Shown in pieces: positions 1 through 7,858 of a stretch of DNA of 13,502 nucleotides. A program made the position numbers and the translations under genes. The stretch covers positions 1 through 13,502 of the forward strand of contig DHWM01000107.1 in assembly GCA_002413185.1 (NCBI GenBank), given 5' to 3'. This DNA comes from Actinobacteria bacterium UBA5182 (GTDB taxonomy: Bacteria; Actinomycetota; UBA4738). The notes below the pieces were generated by a model. It searched no databases, had not been told where the DNA came from, and saw nothing but the letters and a program-made list of their open reading frames with translations. How positions within the stretch are numbered: the stretch's first letter is position 1; every line of letters starts with the position of its first letter.

Positions 1-371
1 GGCGTGTCGGGGTTGACGGCCAGTCCCGCCTTCATCCCCAGATCCGCGGCCCGCCGGATCGTCGCCGCCGGATCCGACACCGCCTCCATGTGACATGTGA
101 CGATGTCCGCGCCGGCCGCGGCGAAGTCCTCGAACAGGTCCTCGGGGTGTTCAACCATCAGATGGCAATGCAAGGGGAGCCGGGTGACCCGCCGGAGCGA
201 TTCAACGACGACTGGCCCCACGGAGAGTGGAGGAACGAAGTGTGCGTCCATGGCATCGACATGTATGAGGTCGACGTGTTCCTCGACAAGCTTTACCTGT
301 TCCGCCAGATACGCGAAGTCGGCGGACAGGACCGACGCTGCCACCTTCCCCAGAGCCTGCACCGACCGCAT
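1..371 (-). CDS. rpe: Ribulose-phosphate 3-epimerase, N-terminal part (3' end cut by window edge)
   Basis: Interconverts ribulose 5-phosphate and xylulose 5-phosphate in the cytoplasmic pentose phosphate pathway. The first 123 residues are visible and follow the family order: SVLSADF (residues 13-19), HVDAMD (37-42), HLMVEHPE (70-77) and CHMEA (93-97). Ser16, His37, Asp39 and His70 correspond to the conserved substrate and metal-binding positions of the TIM-barrel epimerase. The usual family text around residues 39-48 is DVMDGHFVPN; here it reads DAMDAHFVPP, a mild departure. The ATG at 371 lies one base after the rsmB TAG stop (TAG-A-ATG) and has no clear Shine-Dalgarno, so translation is probably coupled to rsmB. 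The rest of the gene lies beyond position 1. Family identity is confident; regulation beyond the shared transcript cannot be seen. Confidence 0.93.
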   Translation of the reverse strand, partial: MRSVQALGKVAASVLSADFAYLAEQVKLVEEHVDLIHVDAMDAHFVPPLSVGPVVVESLRRVTRLPLHCHLMVEHPEDLFEDFAAAGADIVTCHMEAVSDPAATIRRAADLGMKAGLAVNPDT

Positions 372-372
372 T

Positions 373-1658
373 CTAGCCGCGACGAAAGCCCGCGTAGAAC
401 ATCCCGTCGGTGTCGTGCCGGTGCGGCCACAGCCGGTGCGACAGGGCCGGGCCGTCGGGGCCCGGAACTTCGGCGGGCACGAAGTCCGGACGCTTTGAGA
501 GGAATGCCCAGACCGCCGCGTCGGTCTCCGCACGAGGGAACGTGCACACCGAGTAGACCAGGCGGCCTCCCGGCCTGACCAGGTCTGCGGTTCTCTCCAG
601 GATCGCTACCTGGAGCCGGGCCAGGCGGGCCAGCGCCGACTTGGTCGGGCGCCATAGGAGCTCCGGCCGCCGCCGGGCCGCCCCCAGCCCCGAACAGGGC
701 GCGTCGACCATCGCCGCGTCGAAGGTTCCGCGGATGGCCGGCCGCCGGGCATCCTGGACGAGGACGCGGATGGGCACGCCGAGCCGGTGCGCCGTCGTTC
801 GAACCAGCGCCGCTCGCCGCGGCCGCACGTCTGCCGCCACCACCACTCCAGAGGGCCAGACCAGACAGGCCAGGTGGCCGGCCTTGCCGCCGGGGCCGGC
901 ACACGCATCGAGGATCCGTTGGCCGGGTTGGGCTTCGACCGCCGCCGTCACCACGACCGACGCCTCGTCCTGGATGGTGAACCATCCTTCCGCGAACCCG
1001 GGGAGGGAGGCCGGGGCCGCCGCCGCCACCCGAAGGACGTCGGGGCCGTGCGTCCCCGGACGCACGGCGTGACCGGCGGCCTCCAGCGCCTCGGTGACCT
1101 GCTCGGGAAGGGCCCGGCATCGGTTGACGCGGAGGGACAGGTCGGTCGGCGTGGCCAGTGCGGCGGCGGCCGGTTCGACCTCCTGCGCGGGGAGGAGACG
1201 GGTCAGCTCCTCGACCGCCCACCGGGCGAGGCCGGTCCGCCCTGAGATCGCTTCGGGGTCGCTGCCGGGCCGGGGCGGGGGCGACGCGGCGGAAAGCCGC
1301 CGGAGGATGGCGTTGACGAACCCACGGCTGGGCGGCGGCGCCAGATCCACCGTCTCGGACACCGCCGCGTGGGCGGGGACCCTCGAGAACAGCACCTGGT
1401 AGGCCCCCAAACGGAGGACGGCTTTGGTGAACGGGTCGATGCTCGCCAGCGGACGGGTGGACGCGCCGGCGATGGCGGCGTCCAGGACGAGCAGCCGCCG
1501 CAGGGTCCCGTACGTGAGGTCCGCGGCGAAGTTGCGGTCCCGCGAGGAGAGGCTCGAACGGGCCAGCTCGCCCCCGAGCGTCAGGTTCGAGTATGCGCCT
1601 TCGTCGGTGACCCTCCGGATCGCCCGCAGGGCCAGGGCCCGGGCGCCCTCGCCGCCAT
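373..1658 (-). CDS. rsmB: 16S rRNA (cytosine-967-C5)-methyltransferase RsmB; N-terminal frame disrupted or start non-canonical
   Basis: SAM-dependent methyltransferase that makes m5C967 in 16S rRNA (Sun/Fmu family). An N-terminal NusB-like RNA-binding region (about residues 5-125, including LRLGAYQVLF and RVPAHAAV) precedes a Rossmann methyltransferase domain. That domain has the SAM loop DACAGPGGKAGH, the motif IV cysteine in DAPCSGLG and the catalytic cysteine in YSVCTF. The C-terminus DGMFYAGFRR is typical. The conserved frame is open from the TAG at 373-375 up to a stop at 1747-1749, but its only canonical start codon is the TTG at 1410. That TTG falls inside the NusB-like domain (LRLGAYQ), so it is not a credible start. 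An ATG at 1658 sits 20 bases after fmt but is out of frame. One extra base near 1640 would join it to the conserved frame as a protein of about 428 residues, close to the E. coli length. The span given assumes this. Alternatives are a non-canonical start in the open frame or a real frameshift. Confidence 0.85.
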
Positions 1659-1678
1659 TGGGAGCGCTTCCCGAGGCC

Positions 1679-2632
1679 CTATCCGTGCCGGTCTCCCAGG
1701 CGCTCGCCGTGCTCTGGCCGATAGCCGCGGACGAAATCAGCCCCGCTCATCCGGCGCTTTCCCTCCGGAGCGACCTCCTCCAGACGGACAACCCCCTCCC
1801 CCGTCGTCACGGCGAGCCGGGTGTCGGATGCCAGGGCGATGGCACCGGGCCCACCGGGCGACGCCCCTTCCTCCGGCCGGGCTTCGCCTCGTTCGGCCCG
1901 GAACACCTTCAGGAGCCTGCCCCTGAACGTGGTGTGGGCCGCCGGCGTCGGCGACAGCGCGCGCACCAGGCGGACGATCCGGTCGGCCGGCTGGGACCAG
2001 TCGATGGTCTCGTCTTCCGGGCGGAGCTTCGGCGCGTAGGTGGCTCTCCCTTCGTCCTGTGGCTTCTCGTGGAGCGAGCCGGCCTCAAGCCGGTCGAGGG
2101 TGTCGACCAGGAGCCGAGCCCCCATCTTGGCCAGGCGATCGCCCAGGCTTCCGGCGTCCTCTTCGGGATCGATCGCCTCCTCCGCCCCAACGAGGATGGG
2201 CCCGGTGTCCATGCCCTCGTCCATGCGGATGGTGGTGACACCGGTGGCGGTCAACCCGTCGAGGATGGCCCGCTGGACCGGAGCGGCACCCCGCAGCTCC
2301 GGCAACAACGAGAAGTGGACGTTGACCGGCGCGATCGAGGGGATGTCCAACACCTCCGGCGGGAGGATCTCCCCGTACGCCACGACCGCCAGGACGTCGG
2401 GGCGTGATCCGGCCAGCTCGGCGGATCCCGAGGGTCGCTTCACCGTCTCGATCTCCCGCAAGAGGACACCGAGCTCGCGTGCCGCCACCGCCACCGGGGT
2501 CGGACGGAGCCGGCCGCCCCGGCCGGCCGGCTTCGGGACCCGGGTGAAGACCTCCAGATCATGCGGTGAGGCCGCCAGGGCCCTGACCGCCGGGACAGAC
2601 CACACGGCGTTGCCGAGGAACGCGACCCGCAT
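1679..2632 (-). CDS. fmt: Methionyl-tRNA formyltransferase
   Basis: Transfers a formyl group from 10-formyltetrahydrofolate to the methionine on initiator tRNA, producing fMet-tRNA for translation initiation. The 317-residue product has the usual family length. The N-terminal formyltransferase domain begins RVAFLGNAVWSVP. The catalytic triad Asn104, His106 and Asp142 is visible in NVHFSLLPELRGAAPVQ and MDEGMDTGPIL. The C-terminal part, from about residue 205, is the tRNA-binding barrel domain typical of Fmt. The ATG at 2632 matches the family N-terminus and lies 6 bases after the def stop; no good Shine-Dalgarno is seen, so coupling to def is likely. def-fmt pairing is common because deformylase later removes the formyl group that Fmt adds. 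The stop is TAG at 1679-1681. Confidence 0.97.
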   Translation of the reverse strand: MRVAFLGNAVWSVPAVRALAASPHDLEVFTRVPKPAGRGGRLRPTPVAVAARELGVLLREIETVKRPSGSAELAGSRPDVLAVVAYGEILPPEVLDIPSIAPVNVHFSLLPELRGAAPVQRAILDGLTATGVTTIRMDEGMDTGPILVGAEEAIDPEEDAGSLGDRLAKMGARLLVDTLDRLEAGSLHEKPQDEGRATYAPKLRPEDETIDWSQPADRIVRLVRALSPTPAAHTTFRGRLLKVFRAERGEARPEEGASPGGPGAIALASDTRLAVTTGEGVVRLEEVAPEGKRRMSGADFVRGYRPEHGERLGDRHG

Positions 2633-2638
2633 GGGGGG

Positions 2639-3172
2639 CTACGGACCGGCTTCCCGGCGCCACCGAACCGGCTTCAGGAGGTCAAGATCCCGGATCTCGG
2701 CGAGGACGTGCTTTCGTTCGGAGTCCGGGAGACGATCGATGAACAGGAACCCGTTGAGATGGTCGAGCTCGTGCTGGAAGATCCGCGCCACCAACCCTTC
2801 CCCTACCAGCGAGACGGCCTTGCCGTCGAGGTCCTGACCGGTCACGCGCACCCGCATGGCCCGGGTGGTCGGATGGTAGAGGTTCGGGATCGACAGGCAG
2901 CCTTCGTCTTCGAGCTGCTCGCCCTCTCGCTCCGAGAGGACCGGGTTCGCCACCGCCCCGGGGCCGAAGCCGCCGGAAGCTCCCGGGTCGAACACGAAGA
3001 ACCGCAGGGCCAGCCCGACCTGCGGCGCCGCCAGGCCCACACCGGGAGCTTCGTACATCGTCTCGAGCATGTCCTCGTAGAGCCGCCGGAGCGACCCGTC
3101 GAAGCTCTCCACGTCGCGGCAGATCTCCTTCAGCACAGGATCGCCGAGCGTGCGGATGGGCAGGATGGTCAT
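2639..3172 (-). CDS. def: Peptide deformylase
   Basis: Metalloenzyme that removes the N-formyl group from new polypeptides. All three family motifs are present in the 177-residue protein: GVGLAAPQ (residues 44-51), EGCLS with metal ligand Cys92 (90-94), and HELDH with metal ligands His134 and His138 and catalytic Glu135. The ATG at 3172 gives the standard N-terminus (PIRTLGDPVL). An AGGA Shine-Dalgarno at 3181-3184 lies 8 bases upstream and overlaps the priA stop codon, so the start is well supported and translation may be coupled to priA. The gene sits between priA and fmt, an arrangement also known in Bacillus-type bacteria. Nothing is missing; this should be an active enzyme. Confidence 0.97.
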   Translation of the reverse strand: MTILPIRTLGDPVLKEICRDVESFDGSLRRLYEDMLETMYEAPGVGLAAPQVGLALRFFVFDPGASGGFGPGAVANPVLSEREGEQLEDEGCLSIPNLYHPTTRAMRVRVTGQDLDGKAVSLVGEGLVARIFQHELDHLNGFLFIDRLPDSERKHVLAEIRDLDLLKPVRWRREAGP

Positions 3173-3180
3173 TCGTCTCG

Positions 3181-3184
3181 TCCT
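3181..3184 (-). promoter_or_regulatory. Shine-Dalgarno for def overlapping the priA stop
   Basis: AGGA on the minus strand, 8 bases before the def ATG. It shares bases with the priA TAG stop (TAGGACGAGACGA then ATG), which suggests that ribosomes ending priA help start def. Confidence 0.6.
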
Positions 3185-4991
3185 ACAGGTGGGGTTCGGC
3201 TTCCACTCGCGTCACGGCTCCCTCGTTCGCCAGGCGAAGGACGGCGAGCCGGAACGGGTCGAAGCGTTCGGGGCTGACGCTCACCAAGCATACCGTCCGG
3301 CCCTCCCGAGGCGTCTCCCCTGGCCCGGGGGCCGCGCTTGAGGTGGCGAGAACGGTCGCCGCCCCGGCGGTTCGAAGGCTCTGGTCCAGGTCCCCCGCTC
3401 CCTCGATGCGGAAGATCGGGTGGCCGGGAGGGAAGCCTGCCTCGGCCCGTCGCTTCGCTTCCCCAGCGAGGAAGGGCATCGGGTCCCATCGGATGACGGC
3501 CTGGATCGCCGGGTGCCCGGGCTGCCTGGTCTGGAGGAGGACCCGTCCACCGTCGGCCTTTGGACCCGCCCACGCGGCGGCCTCCATCCACGTGGCGACC
3601 GACTGCTCCGCCGAATGCAGCCCCGGACGGGCCAGCGCCCGGTCCGGATCGAGAATCGCCACGAGGTCCAGCCGGAGCGGCCCCACCTCCTTGACGGTTG
3701 CGGCCGTCCCGACCACGAGGGCGTTCGACGCCGGCCCGGGCGGCGCGTCCTCGGTCGCTCGGTTCTCCACCCACAACGAGCTGGCTCGCGAAGCCCATTC
3801 GGCGATGCGTTCGGTCCCGCCGCGCTCGATCCCGAAATCGGAGGCGCCGCACACCGCGCAGACTCCGGCGGTGCCGCACACCCGGCAGGTCGGCCTGCGC
3901 TGTTCGACCACGATGGGCCCGCGGCAGGCGGCACAGGCGGCCGGCTCGCCGCACGACCGACACACTCGCGCGATGCCGTAGCCGCGCCTGGAGAGGATCA
4001 GGACGGCCGACCGGGCGGTCTTCAGCAACTGGGTCAGCCGGTTCGAACGATCCTCCGCCTCGGGAGGAGCCGTCTCCACCAGGGGCGCCGCCGAACGCTC
4101 GACCCCTCTTTGCGGGTGCGCGGTCGCGATGGTTCCATGTCGAACGCCGGCTGCCGTCTCCGCCGACGGGCACAGCGACGCGAGGACGCACGCCGCCCCC
4201 CCGATCCGAGCCCGGGCCACGGCCACGTCCCGGACGTGGTAGTACGGCGCCCGGTCTTCGCGCTGGCCGGGGTGGTTCTCCCTGCTGATCCAGACCACGC
4301 CGAGCCCTGCCACGGGCGCGAACACTGCCGGCCGCGTTCCGACGACCACTCGGTAGGCGCCGGCCCGGATGTCCAGCCAGGTCCGGTAGCGCTCCCGTGA
4401 ATCGCCTCCGGCGAAGAGCACCGCGCGGTGTCCGAAAGCTTCCATGACGGCTCTGGCGGTCTCGGGCAAGGGATCAGCCTCGGGCACGATGACGAGGGCG
4501 GCCAGGCCCGACGCGACGCATCCTTCGACCACGGCCAGGCATGCCTGCGCCTCCTGCTGTGGTAGCGGCCGCAGCCATGTGACCCGGGCCGAGGCGAGGA
4601 GGTCGGCGACCGCGACGCCGTCCTCAGTGACGTCCACCGCCGAACCCGAACGCTCCGGCACGGCCGCGGGCTCCTGCGCCGCGAGGCTCTCTTCGCCGGC
4701 AACTCTGGGCGGATGGGACCGTTCGATCACGGTGGTGAGGGGGGCCACGTAGCGCTCCCCGACCCATCGGAGGAGCCGAAGCATGGCGGGATCGAAGAAC
4801 CGCACGTCGCCGAATACCCGGCGAACCGGAAGGAGACGCGCCGAGGGTGGGTCGGTGGCGGGTCCGAGAATCCATCCCCGAACGGTCCGGCCGTGGAACG
4901 GGACCGAGACCAGGCTTCCCGTCCCGGCGTCGTGTTCGTCCTTCAGGAGATAGGTGAAGGGGCGGTCGACGGAGAGCCGGGGAACGGCCAC
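3183..4991 (-). CDS. priA: Primosomal protein N' (PriA), actinobacterial type without helicase motifs
   Basis: Homologue of the replication-restart protein PriA, about 602 residues. The N-terminal DNA-binding domain is recognisable (VDRPFTYLL, residues 8-16, and VPFHGRTVRGWILG, 30-43). The helicase core is degenerate. Where GVTGSGKT (Walker A) is expected there is WLRPLPQQEAQ (about 139-149), and the DEEH Walker B box is replaced by SREN (236-239). Other PriA text survives: VGTRPAVFAP (217-226), LSRRGYG (333-339), GGTERIAEW (391-399) and RRAEAGFPP (514-522). Eight zinc-ligand cysteines in four CxxC pairs are intact (344/347, 353/356, 369/372, 378/381). Loss of helicase motifs is known for actinobacterial PriA, so it probably acts as a structural or DNA-binding restart factor. 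The GTG at 4991 is the only canonical nearby start, but similarity appears to begin about four codons upstream (VDVC), so the start is uncertain and no Shine-Dalgarno is visible. The gap after metK is 43 bases. Confidence 0.9.
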   Translation of the reverse strand: MAVPRLSVDRPFTYLLKDEHDAGTGSLVSVPFHGRTVRGWILGPATDPPSARLLPVRRVFGDVRFFDPAMLRLLRWVGERYVAPLTTVIERSHPPRVAGEESLAAQEPAAVPERSGSAVDVTEDGVAVADLLASARVTWLRPLPQQEAQACLAVVEGCVASGLAALVIVPEADPLPETARAVMEAFGHRAVLFAGGDSRERYRTWLDIRAGAYRVVVGTRPAVFAPVAGLGVVWISRENHPGQREDRAPYYHVRDVAVARARIGGAACVLASLCPSAETAAGVRHGTIATAHPQRGVERSAAPLVETAPPEAEDRSNRLTQLLKTARSAVLILSRRGYGIARVCRSCGEPAACAACRGPIVVEQRRPTCRVCGTAGVCAVCGASDFGIERGGTERIAEWASRASSLWVENRATEDAPPGPASNALVVGTAATVKEVGPLRLDLVAILDPDRALARPGLHSAEQSVATWMEAAAWAGPKADGGRVLLQTRQPGHPAIQAVIRWDPMPFLAGEAKRRAEAGFPPGHPIFRIEGAGDLDQSLRTAGAATVLATSSAAPGPGETPREGRTVCLVSVSPERFDPFRLAVLRLANEGAVTRVEAEPHL

Positions 4992-5034
4992 GCAGACGTC
5001 GACGGGGCCCGACAGTCGCGGGGGCGGAGCGGGG

Positions 5035-6222
5035 CTACTCGAAGGCCCGGCGGAGGTCGTCGGCGCGATCGGTCTCCTCCCAGGAGAACCCCTTGCGCCC
5101 GAAGTGGCCGTACGCGGCCGTCTCCCGGTAGATCGGCCGCTTCAGGTCCAGATGCTTGATGATCGCGGCGGGCCGGAAGTCGAACATCTCCTGGACCACC
5201 TCGACCAGCCGGGTCGGGTCGACCTGGTGGGTGCCGAAGGTCTCGATGGAGAGTGAGACCGGATGAGCCGTCCCGATGGCGTACGCCACCTGGAGCTGGG
5301 CCCGGTCGGCCAGGCCGGCCGCCACCACGTTCTTCGCCACGTACCGGCCCATGTAGGCCGCGCTGCGGTCGACCTTGGTGGGATCCTTGCCGGAGAAGCA
5401 GCCGCCTCCGTGGGGAGCCATGGATCCGTAGGAGTCGACCATGATCTTTCGGCCCGTCAGGCCAGTGTCGGCCTTGGGCCCGCCGATCTCGAAGCGTCCG
5501 GTGGGGTTCACCAGGATGCGGACGTCTTCGGCGTCGAGCTCCATCTCCCGCAGGACCGGCTCGATGACCTCGGCGATGACGTCGGGCTTGAGAAGGGTCT
5601 CGATGTCGACCTCGTCCCGGTGCTGCGCCGAGATGACCACGGTATGGACCCGCTTCGGCTTGCCGTCGTCGTACTCGATGGTGACCTGGCTCTTCCCGTC
5701 GGGGCGGAGGTATGGAAGGACGCCGGCGTGGCGGACGTCGGAGAGCCGCTTGGCCAGGCGATGGGCGACGGCGATCGGCATGGGCATGAGCTCGTCGGTG
5801 TCCTGGCAGGCGTAGCCGATCATCATGCCCTGGTCGCCGGCGCCCGTCTCGTCGAAGACGTCCTGCGCCTGGCCGTGCTGGAACTCGTAGGACTTGTCGA
5901 CCCCCTGGGCGATGTCGCCGGACTGGGGCTGGATGGCCACCACCACGCCGCACGTCTCCCCGTCGATGCCGTACTTGGCGTCGGTGTAGCCGATCGAGGT
6001 GATGGTCTGGCGGGCCACCTTGGGGACGTCGACGTAGGTCTCGGTGGTGATCTCCCCGGCCACCAGCACGATGCCGGTCGTGACGAGCGTCTCGCAGGCC
6101 ACCCGGCCCTCAGAGTCGTCGGCGAGGACGGCGTCGAGCACCGCGTCGGAGATCTGGTCGGCCAGCTTGTCCGGGTGGCCCTCGGTGACCGATTCCGACG
6201 TGAAGAGATATCTCCTGCCCAA
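5035..6222 (-). CDS. metK: S-adenosylmethionine synthetase (methionine adenosyltransferase)
   Basis: Makes S-adenosylmethionine from methionine and ATP; a cytoplasmic tetramer in the family. The 395-residue product carries TSESVTEGHPDK (residues 8-19, with active-site His16), the first signature GAGDQGMMIGYA (127-138) and the phosphate-binding GGGCFSGKDPTKVD (272-285). Cys275 replaces the more usual alanine in that signature. The end DLRRAFE is complete. The start is TTG at 6222, giving MGRRYLFTSES. No ATG or GTG is available nearby, and no Shine-Dalgarno precedes it, because a perfect TATAAT box ends only 9 bases upstream (6232-6237). The transcript is therefore predicted to be leaderless or nearly so. 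SAM from this enzyme feeds rsmB in the same cluster. The adjacency coaBC-metK-priA is typical of actinobacteria. Confidence 0.97.
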   Translation of the reverse strand: MGRRYLFTSESVTEGHPDKLADQISDAVLDAVLADDSEGRVACETLVTTGIVLVAGEITTETYVDVPKVARQTITSIGYTDAKYGIDGETCGVVVAIQPQSGDIAQGVDKSYEFQHGQAQDVFDETGAGDQGMMIGYACQDTDELMPMPIAVAHRLAKRLSDVRHAGVLPYLRPDGKSQVTIEYDDGKPKRVHTVVISAQHRDEVDIETLLKPDVIAEVIEPVLREMELDAEDVRILVNPTGRFEIGGPKADTGLTGRKIMVDSYGSMAPHGGGCFSGKDPTKVDRSAAYMGRYVAKNVVAAGLADRAQLQVAYAIGTAHPVSLSIETFGTHQVDPTRLVEVVQEMFDFRPAAIIKHLDLKRPIYRETAAYGHFGRKGFSWEETDRADDLRRAFE

Positions 6223-6224
6223 GA

Positions 6225-6262
6225 TGGGCGGATTATACCGGCCCGAAACGAAAGGCCAGCGG
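6225..6262 (-). promoter_or_regulatory. Predicted metK promoter giving a near-leaderless mRNA
   Basis: The minus strand has a perfect TATAAT at 6237-6232 in very GC-rich DNA. With the usual six-base spacing, the +1 would be A6225, three bases before the TTG start of metK. A CCGCTG stretch at 6262-6257 lies 19 bases upstream of the -10 box and resembles the region upstream of the other two TATAAT boxes in the window; it is not a good TTGACA. The coaBC stop is at 6268, so the element fills the 45-base gap. Confidence 0.65.
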
Positions 6263-6267
6263 TCCGC

Positions 6268-7545
6268 TCAGGGCTGGTGGGCCGCCTCACCGCCGGTGGA
6301 TGCGTCCAGCAGGACGGCCAGCCGGTCGCAGATGGCCAGGGCCAGCTCTGCCTTCGTCCACCGCCGAATGGGGACGTCCTGGCCGGTCGCCGAGAAGATG
6401 GCGGCGCGGTCGGTGTCGGTCCCGAACCCCGTCTCGGGCGCTCCCACCTCGTTGGCCACGATCAGGTCGAGGTTCTTCTCGGCGAGCTTGCGGCGGCCCT
6501 CCGCGGAAGGGTCGGCCACGGCCTCCGCGGCGAAGCCAACCAGCACCTTGTGCTCCTTGCGCTTCCCGAGGGTGGAGAGGATGTCGGTGGTGGGCTCCAA
6601 CGTGAGCTCCGGTGGCCCGGCATCCTTCTTCAGCTTCCCTTCCGCGGTGCGGCTGGGCCGCCAGTCGGCCACGGCCGCAGCCATCACCACAGCGTCCACG
6701 GCGTCGTAGCGGCCGAACACTTCCTGAGCCATCTCCTCCGCGGTCTCCACCCGGACGACCTCCACACCGGAAGGTTCGGGGAGCGAAACCGGACCGGAGA
6801 TCAGCGTGACCAGGGCGCCCCGCCGGGCCGCCTCCTCGCCGACGGCGTAGCCCATCTTGCCGCTGGAGCGGTTGCCCAGGTACCGGACGGCGTCGATCGG
6901 CTCCTGGGTGGGGCCGGCCGTCACCACCAGCCGCCGGCCGGTCAGCCCGGTGCCTGGTCTGGTCAGGGCCGAGGCCACGGCGGCCAGGATCTGTTCGGGC
7001 TCGGCCATCCGCCCCACCCCTTCGTCTCCTGCCGCCAGCGCTCCCTCGCCCGGTCCCACGATGACCGCTCCTCGCGCCGCGAGGGTTTCCGCGTTGGCCC
7101 GCGTTGCGGGGTGGGCCCACATGCCGGTGTGCATGGCCGGGGCCAGGATCAGGGGGCAGGTCGCTTCCAACAGCGTGGAGGTCAAGAGGTCGTCGGCGAG
7201 GCCGAGCGCAAGCTTGGCGAGCACGTTGGCCGTGGCGGGCGCCACGATGGCGACGTCGGCGCCATGCGCCAGGCGGACGTGCAGGACGGTGTCGGTGCGC
7301 TCGAACACATCCGTCTGGACCGGGTTGCGGGTGAGGGCGGCGAACGTGTCTGGTCCGACGAAGCGTGTGGCCGCCGGCGTCATGACCACCTGGACGGTGG
7401 CGCCGGCCTCGACCAGGAGTCGCGCCAGGAACGCGGACTTGTAGGCGGCGATGCCACCGGTGACGCCCAGGAGTACGCGGCGGCCCCGGAGCGGCCGCGA
7501 GGAATCATCCCGGGCGAGGCTTCCTGCCGAGTCCTGCCCGGACAT
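6268..7545 (-). CDS. coaBC: Bifunctional phosphopantothenoylcysteine decarboxylase / phosphopantothenate-cysteine ligase
   Basis: Two-step enzyme of coenzyme A synthesis. CoaB joins cysteine to 4'-phosphopantothenate using CTP, and CoaC decarboxylates the product to 4'-phosphopantetheine using FMN. In the 425-residue protein the CoaC half (about 20-195) has LLGVTGGIAAYK (25-36), His89 in LHVRLAHGAD as the likely catalytic histidine, APATANVLAK (102-111) and PAMHTGMW (136-143). The CoaB half (about 203-415) has AGPTQEPIDAVRYLGNRSSGKMG (210-232), AAAVADWRP (289-297) and the KLKK lysines (304-307). In E. coli an ACGD cysteine in the CoaC flap is catalytic; here the matching text is AAGDEGVGRM (171-180) with no cysteine. 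The ATG at 7545 lies 6 bases after rpoZ with no clear Shine-Dalgarno, suggesting coupling. The stop is TGA at 6268-6270. Confidence 0.96.
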   Translation of the reverse strand: MSGQDSAGSLARDDSSRPLRGRRVLLGVTGGIAAYKSAFLARLLVEAGATVQVVMTPAATRFVGPDTFAALTRNPVQTDVFERTDTVLHVRLAHGADVAIVAPATANVLAKLALGLADDLLTSTLLEATCPLILAPAMHTGMWAHPATRANAETLAARGAVIVGPGEGALAAGDEGVGRMAEPEQILAAVASALTRPGTGLTGRRLVVTAGPTQEPIDAVRYLGNRSSGKMGYAVGEEAARRGALVTLISGPVSLPEPSGVEVVRVETAEEMAQEVFGRYDAVDAVVMAAAVADWRPSRTAEGKLKKDAGPPELTLEPTTDILSTLGKRKEHKVLVGFAAEAVADPSAEGRRKLAEKNLDLIVANEVGAPETGFGTDTDRAAIFSATGQDVPIRRWTKAELALAICDRLAVLLDASTGGEAAHQP

Positions 7546-7551
7546 GGCCGG

Positions 7552-7797
7552 CTACTTGATGCCCGGCGCCTCGAGCCGTTCGAACGCGACCTTGCCCTCG
7601 GCGATCTCCCGGAGGGCGACGGCGAGCGGCTTGGAGTTGATCCCGCCCTCGGTGAGCGGCGGGACGAACTCGCCCCGGCCCTCCCCGAGCTGGCTGTAGT
7701 AGGAGTTGATCTCGCGAGCCCGCTTGGCCGCGAGGATGACCAGCGTGTAGCGCGAATCGGCGTGATTCAGCAAGTCGTCGATCTTCGGCTCGATCAT
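7552..7797 (-). CDS. rpoZ: DNA-directed RNA polymerase omega subunit
   Basis: Small subunit that helps assemble RNA polymerase by holding the beta' subunit. The 81-residue product has the conserved N-terminal region (PKIDDLLNHADSRYTLVILAAKRAREIN, summarised here by IDDLL at 6-10 and AAKRAREIN at 23-31). It also has the actinobacterial-type middle and tail with KPLAVALREIAEGK (56-69). The ATG at 7797 matches the family start; a GGGAG sequence lies further upstream than usual. It follows gmk by 61 bases and precedes coaBC by 6 bases. A TATAAT box inside the end of gmk probably drives it independently. Length and sequence look intact. Confidence 0.96.
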   Translation of the reverse strand: MIEPKIDDLLNHADSRYTLVILAAKRAREINSYYSQLGEGRGEFVPPLTEGGINSKPLAVALREIAEGKVAFERLEAPGIK

Positions 7798-7858
7798 GGC
7801 AGCTTCTTCTCCCTGGTGTCGTGGGGTTGGCGGGCCGAAGTGGAGAGAGGTGAAGCCC

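Noticed and set aside
6223..6267. A possible SAM riboswitch before metK.
   Set aside because: Only 45 bases separate coaBC and metK, and the predicted transcription start is 3 bases from the start codon, so there is no leader RNA.
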